The position numbers and the translations under genes were made by a program. From an uncultured Lactobacillus sp. (GTDB taxonomy: Bacteria > Bacillota > Bacilli > Lactobacillales > Lactobacillaceae): a stretch of 64,000 bases of DNA. Within the stretch, counting starts at the first letter, position 1. Each line of letters starts with the position of its first letter. The notes under the pieces were generated by a model, which was given only the letters and a program-made list of their open reading frames with translations, was not told where the DNA came from and ran no database searches. Below, piece by piece: positions 42,769 to 54,391 of this stretch. Location of the stretch: positions 121,489 through 185,488 of the forward strand of contig CAMLRL010000001.1 of assembly GCA_946482465.1 (NCBI GenBank), written 5' to 3'.

Positions 42769-43737
42769 ATGAAAAAGAATAAACGCATAATCTTTGCGAC
42801 AATTGCCGCGTTAAGTCTGGCTGCACCAATGACTGCAGTCTTTAATCTAGACAATGTTCAAACTGTTTCAGCCAATCACCAAGGAACTAAAGTTTGGTTA
42901 CAATATGGTACTTTAAAATATGCTTTAAGAGGACCATCAGGTAGAGTTTATCCTGCTGGCACAAAAGTCGTGCGTGAAATGGGGGCCGCTGATACTAAGC
43001 CTAATATTTCATTTCCAGGTAGACCATTTAATTTAACATGGATGATTGGTGGCATTCCAAATAATCAGCGTTTGCAAGACGTTGGTGGGGGGCAAATTGC
43101 CGAAGCTTATGTAAATTATGAGGACTGGCAAGAAATTGACTATCCATCAGATAATGTAGTTTTAGTTAATAATACTACTGACTATACAGACTTGAAGTCT
43201 AATGATTTTCACCCTGTAGATAGTAGCAATCCTGATGTCCCTGTTGCAAATCTTGATAAATTAAATGAAGCTTATGCTAATTATGATTCAGCTATTGACT
43301 TTTCTAAATTATCAAAAAAAGATGGGCAATATGTAGCCGATTTACGTAATCGCTATTTTGCAGCTAAGTCTATGGGTGCAACTCAAGAAAGTGTTGATGC
43401 TTTAACTAAAGAGATTAATGATGCCGTTGCTAACTACAAGAAAACTGGTCACCTCGTAAGTGGCAATTCAAACTCTGGTAACTCTAGCAATTCATCTAAT
43501 AGCAATAGTGGCTCTACCACAGTTACTCCGGCAAAGCGCAAATCTAAGTCACGTTTTGTAAAATTACGTAAAGCATCGTACCAATATACCCACAAGGGCA
43601 AGCGGGTTTCGAAGAAGAAGCTCAAGAATGGCACAATTGTCAAAATCAACGGTAAAACTTACCGTATTAAGAAGAAGACCTTCTACCGCATTGGTAAAAA
43701 CCGTTACATCCGTAAAGTGAATGTTGCTAAGAATTAA
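42769..43737 (+). CDS. Secreted SLAP-domain surface protein
   Basis: Signal peptide; Asn/Ser-rich linker; C-terminal basic SLAP-like domain KLRKASYQYTHKGKRVSKKKLKNGTIVKINGKTYRIKKKTFYRIGKNRYIR. Confidence 0.88.
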   Translation: MKKNKRIIFATIAALSLAAPMTAVFNLDNVQTVSANHQGTKVWLQYGTLKYALRGPSGRVYPAGTKVVREMGAADTKPNISFPGRPFNLTWMIGGIPNNQRLQDVGGGQIAEAYVNYEDWQEIDYPSDNVVLVNNTTDYTDLKSNDFHPVDSSNPDVPVANLDKLNEAYANYDSAIDFSKLSKKDGQYVADLRNRYFAAKSMGATQESVDALTKEINDAVANYKKTGHLVSGNSNSGNSSNSSNSNSGSTTVTPAKRKSKSRFVKLRKASYQYTHKGKRVSKKKLKNGTIVKINGKTYRIKKKTFYRIGKNRYIRKVNVAKN

Positions 43738-43748
43738 ATTAGCTAAAA

Positions 43749-43786
43749 ACAAAGCCTCGAAACTGGATAAGTTTCGGGGTTTTTAT
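43749..43786 (+). terminator. Terminator after SLAP gene
   Basis: CCTCGAAACTGGATAAGTTTCGGGG plus T-run. Confidence 0.75.
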
Positions 43787-43875
43787 TATCAAAAAAACAA
43801 AAAAGGACAATTCTTTACCCACTGAGTTAAAAATTAATCCTTAATAAAATTACGCTATTTATATTTAAAACTTGT

Positions 43876-44073
43876 TTAGCACTTTTTACGATTTGGCCAG
43901 AAATGATAGACAAGGTCAACTACTGCTTGAGCCAGCATGCCGCCTGCCATCCAGTACATCCCCATCATCATATTGCCGGTAAAGGTATAATAAGCGGTAA
44001 TAGCGTAAACGACTACCCACAAAATTTTAAAAAACAAATTATCACACATCATTTGTAAAAAAACTCCCTTCAA
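43876..44073 (-). CDS. Small membrane protein
   Basis: 65 aa, two predicted TM helices. Confidence 0.55.
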   Translation of the reverse strand: MKGVFLQMMCDNLFFKILWVVVYAITAYYTFTGNMMMGMYWMAGGMLAQAVVDLVYHFWPNRKKC

Positions 44074-44557
44074 TTCATTTCAAATTATACCTTTTTTTAG
44101 ACAAAAATTGGGGCTTTTTTTAGTTATTTAATCACTTAGAAGTCGATTTGCTAAAATTATTTACAACAAATGTTATTATATAAAAATGTTTACATTCGTA
44201 AGCGTGAATAAACTTTTTGAAAAACAATTTTTTGATGTAAGCATTTTACAGTTTTTTATTTGTTATGTAATTTAATTGCATTTGCAACTATAAAAAAGAA
44301 CTTTAAGTACAGAAATTTAAAGTTCTTTTATTATTTAAAAATTAATTGGATTACCGCAAGTACTCTTTGACGCGATTTAAATATTATTCAGAAAAGTTTT
44401 TACAAAATAACCTTTTACAATTAAAGATTACTCATCAATCTTTTTCTAAGTCACGACTTTTCCATTCCCAGCAATTACTTTCTGGTAAAAATAAAAACTA
44501 TCATTGAAGCCTTTCTTCATACCAAGCAATTATTTTACCATAATTTATTGCACCTTC

Positions 44558-45568
44558 TTATCTCGTGTTTGAACGGTATTTTGCCGGAGAAATACCAAAA
44601 TAATGCTTAAAAATTTTATAAAAATAAGACGCATTTTCATATCCTACTCTGGTAGCAATTTTTTCAATTGAAACCTTGGTATACTTTAGATATTTGGCAG
44701 CTACATTCACTCTTTGCAACTGCACTAACTTAATAAATGACAAACCGGTTTCATTTTTTAAATGATCCGACAAGTAGTTAGGATTAAAGCCAAAATGTTG
44801 TGCCATTTCTTCTAACTTGATCTCGGAATAGTTTTTTTCAATGTAAAGAAGTAACGACAATAAATTATTGTTTTTATTTTTCGAACCAGTCACTGGCGGT
44901 TGACGGTAATATGCTTTTCTTATTAATAAAGAAAACAGAGTCAACATTTCTAATTTAATGATCTGGTCCGCTTGAATTTTATCAGCATAATATTCATCAA
45001 TAATATCGTAGATTATTGCAGTAATTTTAGGGTCATGATCAATCTCAAACAAACTGTAACGGCCTTCACCGTGATCTTCATCGGATAGTAAGGAAAAAAG
45101 CAAACTAGAAATAGATATGCCATTGCCCTTAGACTGTAAAAAATCGAGCAGATTTAAGGAAAAAGCGGAGTTACGAAGTGCGATATTTAAAACTACCCCT
45201 TTCTCATCAATCTGTTCAACCTTGTGAGGGGTTTTGATACCGATAAAAATCATGTTATCTTGTTTCACCTTAATCCGCTCGTGTTCTGTTACCACCACAC
45301 AATTACCTACTAAAGGAATTTTTATTTCAACATAATTATGAATATGAAACGGAATGTATGATTTTACAGGTTGAACAGAAATTGTGATTGAGCTGCTGTT
45401 TAGTACAAAATTATCGGAATAAGTATTGAAAAATTCATAAATTGGCTCGCTGTCGATATGACCAGCAATTTTTAATTTGAAATCACCAGATCTAAAATTC
45501 TGCAAGACCATATTCCAATCTCGAAAACCATTATTCTGACGCAACATTTGGATAATTTTTTCGTGCAT
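44558..45568 (-). CDS. AraC-family transcriptional regulator
   Basis: C-terminal HTH_18: LEEMAQHFGFNPNYLSDHLKNETGLSFIKLVQLQRV...VGYENASYFYKIFKHYFGISPAKYR. Confidence 0.93.
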   Translation of the reverse strand: MHEKIIQMLRQNNGFRDWNMVLQNFRSGDFKLKIAGHIDSEPIYEFFNTYSDNFVLNSSSITISVQPVKSYIPFHIHNYVEIKIPLVGNCVVVTEHERIKVKQDNMIFIGIKTPHKVEQIDEKGVVLNIALRNSAFSLNLLDFLQSKGNGISISSLLFSLLSDEDHGEGRYSLFEIDHDPKITAIIYDIIDEYYADKIQADQIIKLEMLTLFSLLIRKAYYRQPPVTGSKNKNNNLLSLLLYIEKNYSEIKLEEMAQHFGFNPNYLSDHLKNETGLSFIKLVQLQRVNVAAKYLKYTKVSIEKIATRVGYENASYFYKIFKHYFGISPAKYRSNTR

Positions 45569-45980
45569 TTGGGCTACCTTTTTATTCGTGTTATAACTTC
45601 TGTGAAATAGACAGTTTTTTCATGTAATTTAACAATAATTTACTTTTTACATTAAGTTAAAATGAAGAACAAAGCAAGACAGTTTAAAGATTTTTTGAAA
45701 GAAAAAGATCGCAGAACTAGGTCTAAAGGCTCACAACTTAACGGGTACGCAAATTGGTTTCGCTAAAAATAAGGTGACAAGCATGTCACTTGCCCTAAAA
45801 ATCGGACAGTTGTTCTTTGTCATTAGCAAAGATAAAATTCAAAAAACTTAGCTAAATTAAATCAGAAGTACCAATTAAGTGACGTAAAGTTACGGTTTTT
45901 GTTCGCCTTCAAAAAGTTTTGGCCTGCTAGATACCTACAAGCAACTGCAACTTTCAAAATAATCAAATACTTAGTCATTA

Positions 45981-46030
45981 AAAAAGTGCCCCTAATAGTC
46001 AGATTAATGGCCAACTATTATGGAGCACTC
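45981..46030 (-). terminator. Terminator of the PTS IIC-like gene
   Basis: Imperfect minus-strand hairpin AGTGCTCCATAATAGT...ACTATTAGGGGCACT plus T-run. Confidence 0.55.
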
Positions 46031-46109
46031 CATAGCCCTGAAAGGTTTTTTCACGGGTTTTTATTTTAAATAAATTGATGTAAGTGTAATGACAGATATT
46101 TAATAAGAA

Positions 46110-47198
46110 CTATTCGCCTAAATATGCAAAGGCTACTTTTTCATCGTAAACATGGAATATTTTTTCAAAAAGAAAACGGCAGATAAGTGCAACTACTACA
46201 GGAATTACAATCCAGACCACTAGCGCCAATACAAAATTAATGCTGGCTTTTCCAGCGTCTAAAGAAGCTAGCGGCCCGACTAAACCGACAAGACCAAAAC
46301 CTGCTGAAGCTGGCGTACCGCTAACATGGAATAGGGCCACCGGAATAGCTGAAACGACAGCAGTAATTAATGTCGGCAGGAGAATAATTGGATGTCTGAA
46401 AAGATTGGGCATCATCATCTTCATTGCACCTAATGCAATAGCAATGGTCACACCCGACTTATTAGTCCGCCACGAATGCACTACCAGAACCAATGTGGTG
46501 GCAGCTACTCCCATTGCCGCCGCACCAGCTGAAATGCCATTTAATTGAATAGCCATACCAATTGCAACTGTTGAAATGGGGGAAATAATCAACACTGCAA
46601 ACATGCAAGAAATTAAGATGCACATAAAGATAGGCTGTAAATTTGTGAAAGAGTTGATGACTGTACCTAACCAAGTCGTAATCTTGCTAACATAAGGCAA
46701 AATTAGCATCCCGATCCAACCGGCTCCACCACCAATTAAAATTGGTGCGGCAACGATTTTAATCGAACCAAAATGCTGACCCACTAGTAGCAAAAGCCCC
46801 ACAGCCAGACCGGCAGTAATCATCGTATTAATCAAATCACCGGTTCCTGCAGAAACAAATACACCCTGAGCTTTTGTAGCTGGATTTACGATCTGCGGCA
46901 CGAACTTGGTCACGCCGGAGCCAACATAAGCTGCGGCTCCTACAATAGCCACGTCCAAAGGCACCATTTTAAATTGAATAGCAATCAAGGCACCAATGAG
47001 CAATGGCGTTGCACACTGGAAAATTAGCAAAGCTTGGTTTAATGATGTTGCTACTGGGTTCTGCCCAAATAATTTCAAAATTGCACTGAGTACGGCATTG
47101 GGAATTAAGCCCACTATAATTCCTGTTGCCGTCCCAGCTAGTATTTTATTAAGAAAAGTTTTTACTGTTAGTTTATTAGAATTGGTTGAATCAGCCAT
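46110..47198 (-). CDS. PTS_EIIC_2-type (PF13303-like) membrane transporter
   Basis: Gly/Ala-rich multi-TM protein, 362 aa. Confidence 0.8.
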   Translation of the reverse strand: MADSTNSNKLTVKTFLNKILAGTATGIIVGLIPNAVLSAILKLFGQNPVATSLNQALLIFQCATPLLIGALIAIQFKMVPLDVAIVGAAAYVGSGVTKFVPQIVNPATKAQGVFVSAGTGDLINTMITAGLAVGLLLLVGQHFGSIKIVAAPILIGGGAGWIGMLILPYVSKITTWLGTVINSFTNLQPIFMCILISCMFAVLIISPISTVAIGMAIQLNGISAGAAAMGVAATTLVLVVHSWRTNKSGVTIAIALGAMKMMMPNLFRHPIILLPTLITAVVSAIPVALFHVSGTPASAGFGLVGLVGPLASLDAGKASINFVLALVVWIVIPVVVALICRFLFEKIFHVYDEKVAFAYLGE

Positions 47199-47398
47199 AT
47201 TTCATACTCCTTAAAATTCAGATTTTTCTAGGTACGCTTTGTCCGCAAAATAATTGGGGACAAAATCAAAATATGGTGAAGTGAAATTCGTCGCATTATT
47301 GTTTCCTCCTTAAATTTAATTATTAAGTATTTTATCATTTTATTTAAAAAAGTACACAAAAAACTTAATATTTTCTAATTATATTTAATTTCAGCTAA

Positions 47399-47432
47399 AA
47401 AAAAGCAACCCAGATAACTAGGTTGCTGCAAT
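47399..47432 (-). terminator. Terminator of MFS gene
   Basis: AGCAACC...GGTTGCT plus T-run. Confidence 0.7.
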
Positions 47433-47451
47433 TTTTGACTTTAATTGATGT

Positions 47452-48834
47452 TCATTTTTTCTCAAGTCTAAATAAATTTAAGTAGCTGAGCAAGATAATT
47501 ACACTAACAAAAGTTAAAAACAAGAACGCTTCTTGACTACCTTGTGCTGTCAGTGCAGCATAATTGCCCGGTCTTTTTTGCCAAGAAGAAATGATGGCAG
47601 CCATGACGGTTGTCCCCATTGAGCCAGCATATTGCTGTCCAGTTTGAAAAACCGCTGTGGCATCTGTATGTAATTCTTCTGGCTGCAATTTGGACGCTTC
47701 TGCCATGGTATTATTAAAGGCCATTTGCCTGCCAATAATCATAATGCCATAAAAAACGCCGACCATTAACGTACTGATTTTCAAGCTAAAAATAGCAAAA
47801 AGCAGACAAGCCGTTAGACAAAAGATTGTTCCGGTAAGAAGTGGCAAACGTGGCCCCCTTTTATCGTAAACATGCCCAAACCAAGGGTTCAATAGACCAC
47901 TGATAATGCAGCCGGGAAGCAAAACTAGTCCCCCAATTAAAGAAGTGGCGTGATTAACAATTTGAACATAATTGGGAATTGCAAAGCTGGTACCAATATT
48001 AATAAACTGCAAAAGCAGATAAGAAATCATGGCAAAAATAAAAGGCTTATTTTTAAATATGTCTAAGTTAATCAATTTCTTTTTACTTGATCGCGACAAT
48101 TTGATAAATACGTACAGCAAAAGCGCAACCACGACCATGCTTAGCCAAAAGCCCCAATCTGTAAAACCATTGCTAATACGATTGAAACCTAAATTAAAAA
48201 TAATCATAGCGCTGGCAATCACAATATAGCTTAACCAATCAAAACTGGGATGCTTTTTTTCATGATATTGTTCAACGACAAACAAACCCAGAACCATGAT
48301 AATTACAGCAATGACAGCCACAATTTCAAATATTAAAGGCCAGCCGAAGTAATAAACCACAGTACCACCAAATGTAGGTCCTAAAGAAGGAGCTAAAATA
48401 ATTACTAGACCAGTAAGACCCATGTAAAAGCCCCATTTTTCCTGCGGCATCAATTCTACGACCATGTTAAACATTAACGGAATTGACAGACCGGCCCCCA
48501 CAGATGATATTATGCGTCCAGCAAGTAATACCCAAAAATTAGGAGCAAGCCCCGCAACTATTGAGCCCGCGATAAAAGCCACGGCGGCGGTCAAAAACAG
48601 CTGTCTAGCTGAAAAGCGGTCATTTAAATATGAACTTGACACCATTATTACAGAAATTGTTAATAAGTAACCGGTTGTAGTCCATTGCACCAGACCTAAG
48701 CTAATATGGAACTGCTTCATTAGTGTAGGAAAAGTGACGTTTAAACTGGTCTCAGTCAAAATCGACACAAATGCCATTAAAGCGCAACTGATTATAGCCA
48801 GTACCCTCTTTGGCGTTTCTCTTTTTGCTTCCAT
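47452..48834 (-). CDS. MFS multidrug transporter (DHA2-like)
   Basis: LVQWTTTGYLLTISVIMVSSSYLNDRFSARQLF; 12-14 TM. Confidence 0.88.
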   Translation of the reverse strand: MEAKRETPKRVLAIISCALMAFVSILTETSLNVTFPTLMKQFHISLGLVQWTTTGYLLTISVIMVSSSYLNDRFSARQLFLTAAVAFIAGSIVAGLAPNFWVLLAGRIISSVGAGLSIPLMFNMVVELMPQEKWGFYMGLTGLVIILAPSLGPTFGGTVVYYFGWPLIFEIVAVIAVIIMVLGLFVVEQYHEKKHPSFDWLSYIVIASAMIIFNLGFNRISNGFTDWGFWLSMVVVALLLYVFIKLSRSSKKKLINLDIFKNKPFIFAMISYLLLQFINIGTSFAIPNYVQIVNHATSLIGGLVLLPGCIISGLLNPWFGHVYDKRGPRLPLLTGTIFCLTACLLFAIFSLKISTLMVGVFYGIMIIGRQMAFNNTMAEASKLQPEELHTDATAVFQTGQQYAGSMGTTVMAAIISSWQKRPGNYAALTAQGSQEAFLFLTFVSVIILLSYLNLFRLEKK

Positions 48835-48849
48835 ATTTCTCTCCTTAAT

Positions 48850-48883
48850 AAAAAAGGGTTAAAAGCCTAAACTTTTACCCTTT
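48850..48883 (-). terminator. Terminator of pgi
   Basis: AAAGGGTTAAAAG-CCTAAA-CTTTTACCCTTT. Confidence 0.75.
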
Positions 48884-49002
48884 CCATAATTGGTATGACA
48901 TCAATAATTTAAAATGTACAGGATGAATAATACTAACTAATTTTATCAATAATAGGTTCCATATAATAATAGTATTAATTCATGAAATTAGCAATTATCT
49001 AA

Positions 49003-50352
49003 TTATTTTTCTTCTTTAAAGCGAGCTACAAGATCATCATGTAATTCTTCATAGCCGGGCTTGTTCAATAAACCAAACATGTTACGCTTATATGCCTCAA
49101 CGCCTGGTTGGCTAAACGGGTTGATACCATTAAGATAACCAGAAATTGCGATAGCTAATTCAAAGAAGTAAATTAAGTAACCCAAAGTGTGTTCAGTCTG
49201 ATCAGGAATATTGACTGTCATAACCGGAACGCCACCATCAGTATGAGCTAAAACTACGCCCTCATACGCATGTTCGTTAACGTAGTTCAAGGTCTTGCCC
49301 GACAAGAAATTCAATTGGTCCAAATTACGGTCATCAGCTGGTATTTCCACATCATTTGCAGGATTTTCAACCCTAATGACAGTTTCAAACAGATTACGCA
49401 AACCTTCTTGAATGTATTGACCCAATGAGTGAAGGTCAGTGGTGAAGTTAGCACTTGCAGGCCAAATACCCTTACCGTCTTTACCTTCGGACTCGCCCAT
49501 TAATTGCTTGCACCATTCACTGAACATTCTCAATGTTGGTTCGTAATTCTCCACAATTTCTGTAGTGTAACCCTTGCGGTAAAGTATGTTACGTAAAGCA
49601 GCATATTGATAAGGAGTAGCTTCACTTAAGTCTGTAGAGCTATAATCTGCTCTGGCATCCGCAGCACCCTTCATTAATTGGTCAATATCTGCTCCAGAAA
49701 CTGCGATTGGCAAAAGACCAACAGCTGATAAAACGCTGTAGCGGCCACCAATATCATCCGGCACAACAAATTCTTCGTAGCCCTCGGCGTCTGCTTCAGT
49801 CTTCAATGCACCTTTGGCGCGATCAGTGGTAACAAAAATTCTGGTTTTAGCTTCTGCAGCACCATATTTTTTAACTAATTTATCTTTAAAAATACGGAAA
49901 GCAACGGCTGGCTCTGTAGTAGTACCAGACTTAGAAATAACATTAACACTGAAATCCTTGTCTCCAAGCCATTCAATCAAGTCATGTAGGTACGAACCTG
50001 ACAAAGAATTACCACAAAATACCACAGTAGTATGCTTATCTTTGCCTCTGCCATAAAAAGCACCATTTAAAAATTCAATGGCAGCTTGAGCGCCTAAATA
50101 AGAGCCACCGATTCCGATACAAACTAAAACTTCAGAATCACTTTGAATCTTCTTTGCTGCCTTTTTTATTCTGGCAAACTCATCTTTATCATAATCAACT
50201 GGTAAGTTAACCCATCCTAGGAAATCGCTACCTGCACCAGTACCGTTTTTTAGTTCACTATCAGCAGCATTAACCATAGCCTGCATTTCACTTAGTTCAT
50301 TTTCGTGGACAAACGGCGTTAATTTAGTGCTATCAAATTTTATTAAACTCAT
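49003..50352 (-). CDS. pgi: Glucose-6-phosphate isomerase
   Basis: [19 protein letters not shown] signature regions. Confidence 0.98.
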   Translation of the reverse strand: MSLIKFDSTKLTPFVHENELSEMQAMVNAADSELKNGTGAGSDFLGWVNLPVDYDKDEFARIKKAAKKIQSDSEVLVCIGIGGSYLGAQAAIEFLNGAFYGRGKDKHTTVVFCGNSLSGSYLHDLIEWLGDKDFSVNVISKSGTTTEPAVAFRIFKDKLVKKYGAAEAKTRIFVTTDRAKGALKTEADAEGYEEFVVPDDIGGRYSVLSAVGLLPIAVSGADIDQLMKGAADARADYSSTDLSEATPYQYAALRNILYRKGYTTEIVENYEPTLRMFSEWCKQLMGESEGKDGKGIWPASANFTTDLHSLGQYIQEGLRNLFETVIRVENPANDVEIPADDRNLDQLNFLSGKTLNYVNEHAYEGVVLAHTDGGVPVMTVNIPDQTEHTLGYLIYFFELAIAISGYLNGINPFSQPGVEAYKRNMFGLLNKPGYEELHDDLVARFKEEK

Positions 50353-50432
50353 AAAATACGCTCTCCTTACTGAATTAAATATTTATTTCACAAGAATATT
50401 TTAGCAATCTTAATTTGCAATTACCAGTGCTT

Positions 50433-51062
50433 TCAAATAGTTTTAGACTTTCTTCTAATTATCATGACAACCCAATACAAGAAGTAGCCAATTGCTGCCC
50501 CGCAGCTGTTGAAAAAGACATCATCAATATCGCTAACACCAGTTTCAAGCAAAAATTGCATTGTTTCTATAAATAACGAAAATATCAGCCCCGCAAGCAG
50601 TACCCGACCAAAAGTTTGTTTTTTCGCAAAAACAAAGGGTGATAAAAAGCCAAACGGAACGAAACACAGGACATTACCAAAGGAATTGTAGACAAAATCT
50701 AACCGACTTTGCGCATGATACATCTTCCAGGTTTCTTTTAAAAATACAAAATTGATTTCACTAAGTGGTCTGTGCAAGTTAAAAGTCAAATTCCACGGGA
50801 AATAAGTATTACGAAATGTGGTCAGCATTAATACTAAGATTAAGTAAAAAGCAAATAACCATACTGCTGCTTCTGACTTGATTGTCCGCCTACTTCTAAT
50901 AGTCATTAGCCAGATCAAACGGATTACCATGAAAAACAAAAAATAAAAAATCGTTTTGTCAAGTGCCAACATTATCAGCTTAATCAAAGCAAAATGATTA
51001 ATTTTAGTAGCGTAAAGTTGCGAAAGCAGGTTATATAGTGGTCCTAAAAATATCATTATCAT
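50433..51062 (-). CDS. VanZ-family protein
   Basis: GNVLCFVPFGFLSPF...ETMQFLLETGVSDIDDVFFNSCGAAIGY. Confidence 0.92.
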   Translation of the reverse strand: MIMIFLGPLYNLLSQLYATKINHFALIKLIMLALDKTIFYFLFFMVIRLIWLMTIRSRRTIKSEAAVWLFAFYLILVLMLTTFRNTYFPWNLTFNLHRPLSEINFVFLKETWKMYHAQSRLDFVYNSFGNVLCFVPFGFLSPFVFAKKQTFGRVLLAGLIFSLFIETMQFLLETGVSDIDDVFFNSCGAAIGYFLYWVVMIIRRKSKTI

Positions 51063-51200
51063 TCAATTCCTAAAATAGCGTTCATTTAAATTATACTCAA
51101 TCTTGGTCAATTAATTCTTAAAAAAGGACTAACAATACGAAAAAGATTGTCTAAAACCCCAGAAACTTTTAAAATAGTCAGATAAGGGAGAGTTTTTATT

Positions 51201-53393
51201 TTGAATAAAAAAAATCTGACCAATTTCATTCAGACTCGTACTGGCTTTTTTTGCCTTTTAGTTTTTTTATTTACTCTAAAATACATTTTTGCTGCGTATC
51301 ATGATTTTAATCTGGGTATTTCAGATCCATATCAACACATCATCATGTGGATTAGCCCCATTGGCAGCGCAATTTTGTTAATTAGTATTGGACTTTATTT
51401 TTCTAAACCAATAATTTCATACTGCGCTATGCTCTTACTTGACGTCGCAAATTCAGGTCTGTTATTTGCCAATATTTTGTATTACCGGCAATTCTCAGAT
51501 TTTATTACTGTAAAAACAATTAATAATGCTGGTAAAGTAGCGCCGGGATTGGGAAAGAGTGCTGTCGCTCTGCTCCAGCCGTCAGATATTTTATTATGGC
51601 TGGATTTAATTGTAATAACGGGCTTACTACTAGCGCACAAAATAAAAATTGACCAAAAGTCCTATGGCTTGCTGACACCATTTGCCGTAACTTCTGTTGG
51701 GGCCTTTGTTTTAGTCCTCAATATTTTTATGGCTGAATCATCCAGACCGCGACTTTTAGGTACTACTTTTGACCGGTCATATATCGTAAAGTATCTGGGA
51801 ATTGATACTTATACGGTTTATGACGGCATAAAAAATGAACAAACAGAACAAGTAAACAAGAATGCGAATACTGCCGATTTGAATAAAATCCTGTCTTACA
51901 CTAAAAAAAATAAATTGCCGGTAAATCCGCAATATTTTGGTAAGGCCAAGGGTAAAAACGTAATCGTGATCCATCTGGAAAGTTTCCAACAATTTTTAAT
52001 TGATCTCAAGATTAACGGTAAAGAAGTTACGCCTTTTCTTAATTCCATCTACCATGATAAACATACTTTAGGCTTTGCTAATTTCTACCATCAAGTCGGT
52101 ATTGGCCGCACCAGTGATGCCGAAAATATGCTGGAAACAGGAACTTACGGCATTTCAGATGGTTCCTTGTTCACTGCAATGGGCAGTTCCAATACTTTTC
52201 AGGCTGCACCACAAATTTTACGGCAACATGGTAAATATACTTCTGCTGTCTTTCACGGCAATGTCGGTTCTTTTTGGAACCGTGATGATGTTTACAAAAA
52301 CATGGGCTATAATTATTTCTTCGACCAGAACTATTTCAGCCATGATAAAAATGACCATATTGGTTATGGTATCAAAGACAAGGTCATGTTTGCAGAGAGT
52401 ATTAAGTACTTAGAAAGAATGCAGCAGCCCTTTTATACAAAATTTATCACCGTAACTAACCACACCCCTTTTGATATGGATGAAGAAGATCTGGATCCAA
52501 ATTTTAAAACCAGCAATACAGCGGATAAGTCCATTAATAATTATTTTGAAACTGCCCATTATCTTGATCAGGCAATTCGTGAATTTTTCACTTATTTAAA
52601 AAAATCGGGATTAATTAAAAATACCATGGTAGTAATTTATGGCGACCACTATGGCCTGACTAATTCTGAAAATGAAACTCTAGCGCCAATTGTTGGAGAA
52701 AGTTCTGACACTTGGAACAGCTATAATAACGTGCAAATGCAGCGCGTACCTTTCATGATCTATTCGCCCAATTTGAAAGGAAAAATTAAGCATGAAGTTG
52801 CAGGAGAAATTGATGTCTTACCTACTCTGCTACATCTTTTAGGAATATCTAACAAGAATTATATTCAATTTGGCAGTGATCTTTTAGCACCAAAATACCG
52901 CCCGTGGTTGGTTTTTAGAAATGGCACTATTGTTAGTCAGAAATACGTCATTATTGGCGGCAAGGGGCTTAAAGGCGTTGTTTATGACCGTAAAAGTGGT
53001 AAAGAGATTATTAATTTTACCGCGAAGGAAAAATACGAAATCACCAAATTAGCAAAAGAAGGAAAACAGTCGTTGAAATATTCCGATTTATTGAATAACC
53101 ATAATCTGCTCCGCTTCTATACTCCAAAGGGTTTCAAGCCGGTTGATCCTAGTGAATTTGACTATTTAACCAATTATATTCAAATGGAAAATCTCAGATA
53201 CCGTTTAAAAAATAGGTCTACTGCTTTAATAACCAAACAACGCAGATCAACTACCAGTCTTTACAAAACAGATGCAGCTGAGTTAAAAGGGCGAGAATAT
53301 GAGATTACAACGATTCCAGAATCTGTTTCTGGTAATCACCTAACGGAAAAAGAAAACAAGTCTAGTAAAAATCATAAAAAGTCCTATAATTAA
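51201..53393 (+). CDS. LTA synthase family protein
   Basis: N-terminal TMs; NVIVIHLESFQQF; GDHYGLTN sulfatase-like domain. Confidence 0.93.
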   Translation: MNKKNLTNFIQTRTGFFCLLVFLFTLKYIFAAYHDFNLGISDPYQHIIMWISPIGSAILLISIGLYFSKPIISYCAMLLLDVANSGLLFANILYYRQFSDFITVKTINNAGKVAPGLGKSAVALLQPSDILLWLDLIVITGLLLAHKIKIDQKSYGLLTPFAVTSVGAFVLVLNIFMAESSRPRLLGTTFDRSYIVKYLGIDTYTVYDGIKNEQTEQVNKNANTADLNKILSYTKKNKLPVNPQYFGKAKGKNVIVIHLESFQQFLIDLKINGKEVTPFLNSIYHDKHTLGFANFYHQVGIGRTSDAENMLETGTYGISDGSLFTAMGSSNTFQAAPQILRQHGKYTSAVFHGNVGSFWNRDDVYKNMGYNYFFDQNYFSHDKNDHIGYGIKDKVMFAESIKYLERMQQPFYTKFITVTNHTPFDMDEEDLDPNFKTSNTADKSINNYFETAHYLDQAIREFFTYLKKSGLIKNTMVVIYGDHYGLTNSENETLAPIVGESSDTWNSYNNVQMQRVPFMIYSPNLKGKIKHEVAGEIDVLPTLLHLLGISNKNYIQFGSDLLAPKYRPWLVFRNGTIVSQKYVIIGGKGLKGVVYDRKSGKEIINFTAKEKYEITKLAKEGKQSLKYSDLLNNHNLLRFYTPKGFKPVDPSEFDYLTNYIQMENLRYRLKNRSTALITKQRRSTTSLYKTDAAELKGREYEITTIPESVSGNHLTEKENKSSKNHKKSYN

Positions 53394-53432
53394 TAAATAT
53401 AGAATAAAATATTATTTTTTTGGAGGACTTTC

Positions 53433-54308
53433 ATGAAATACTTATTTTTAATTATTATAATTATATGTTTAGTTTTAGCATGCTGTAGAGTAGTCCCGCA
53501 AAACAATGAAGGATTAATTGAAACTTTGGGCAAATACTCAAGAACTGTTAAAGCTGGATTAGTTCTTATTATCCCAGTAATTCAAAGACTACGTAAAGTT
53601 TCTCTAGCCATGTTTCCGGCGGAAATTTCCAAATATTCTATTATTACCAAAGATAATGCAGAAATTACTACCAGCTTGACCCTAAACTACTTAGTGACTG
53701 ATTCATATAAATATTTTTACAACAATACCGACTCCGTTAAATCAATGGTTGAATTAATCAGAGGGCATTTACGGGATATTATTGGTCGGATGGACTTAAA
53801 TGATGCGTTAGGTTCCACTAGCAGCATTAACTCGCAACTATCAGAAGCAATAGGTGATCTCACAGATATTTACGGCATCCGGGTCGTCCGCGTCAATATT
53901 GATGAACTATTGCCCAGCACTGAAATACAAAAAGCAATGGACAAGCAATTAACAGCTGATAGAGAAAAAATTGCTGCTATTGAAAAAGCCGAGGGTGAAG
54001 CTAAAAATATTGAGTTAACGACTAAGGCTAAAAATGAAGCAATGATCGCGACAGCTAAAGCCAAAGCTGAGGCAGTCAAAACAGAAGCCGATGCGGAAGC
54101 CTACAGGATCAACCAATTGCAGTCAAGCCTCGCAAAAGCAAGCGACGGCTACTTTAAAAATCAAAGTCTGGATAGTTTCAATAATTTGGCAAAAGGACCC
54201 AATAACCTTATAGTAGTCGATAAGGATAATGTAACTAATCTAGGTTCGATTCCAGCTGCTGCTAAAGTCTGGCACGAAACCACTACTGACAATGAATTAG
54301 AAAAATAA
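53433..54308 (+). CDS. SPFH/band-7 (stomatin-like) protein
   Basis: VVPQNNEGLIETLGKYSRTVKAGL... with Ala/Lys/Glu-rich coiled coil. Confidence 0.92.
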   Translation: MKYLFLIIIIICLVLACCRVVPQNNEGLIETLGKYSRTVKAGLVLIIPVIQRLRKVSLAMFPAEISKYSIITKDNAEITTSLTLNYLVTDSYKYFYNNTDSVKSMVELIRGHLRDIIGRMDLNDALGSTSSINSQLSEAIGDLTDIYGIRVVRVNIDELLPSTEIQKAMDKQLTADREKIAAIEKAEGEAKNIELTTKAKNEAMIATAKAKAEAVKTEADAEAYRINQLQSSLAKASDGYFKNQSLDSFNNLAKGPNNLIVVDKDNVTNLGSIPAAAKVWHETTTDNELEK

Positions 54309-54316
54309 GTAATACA

Positions 54317-54365
54317 CAAAAGGCTAATAAATCATCCTAAACTGATGATATATTAGCCTTTTTAA
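54317..54365. terminator. Terminator
   Basis: AAAGGCTAATA...TATTAGCCTTTTT. Confidence 0.8.
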
Positions 54366-54391
54366 TTTTAAGTAAATTTTTTATAGTCGTT

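Noticed and set aside
46462-46674. 70-aa His/Cys/Tyr-rich minus-strand ORF
   Set aside because: Alternative frame within the PTS_EIIC_2 gene.
51201-54308. LtaS plus SPFH gene pair as a novel system
   Set aside because: Both are common housekeeping families and the proximity alone is not informative.
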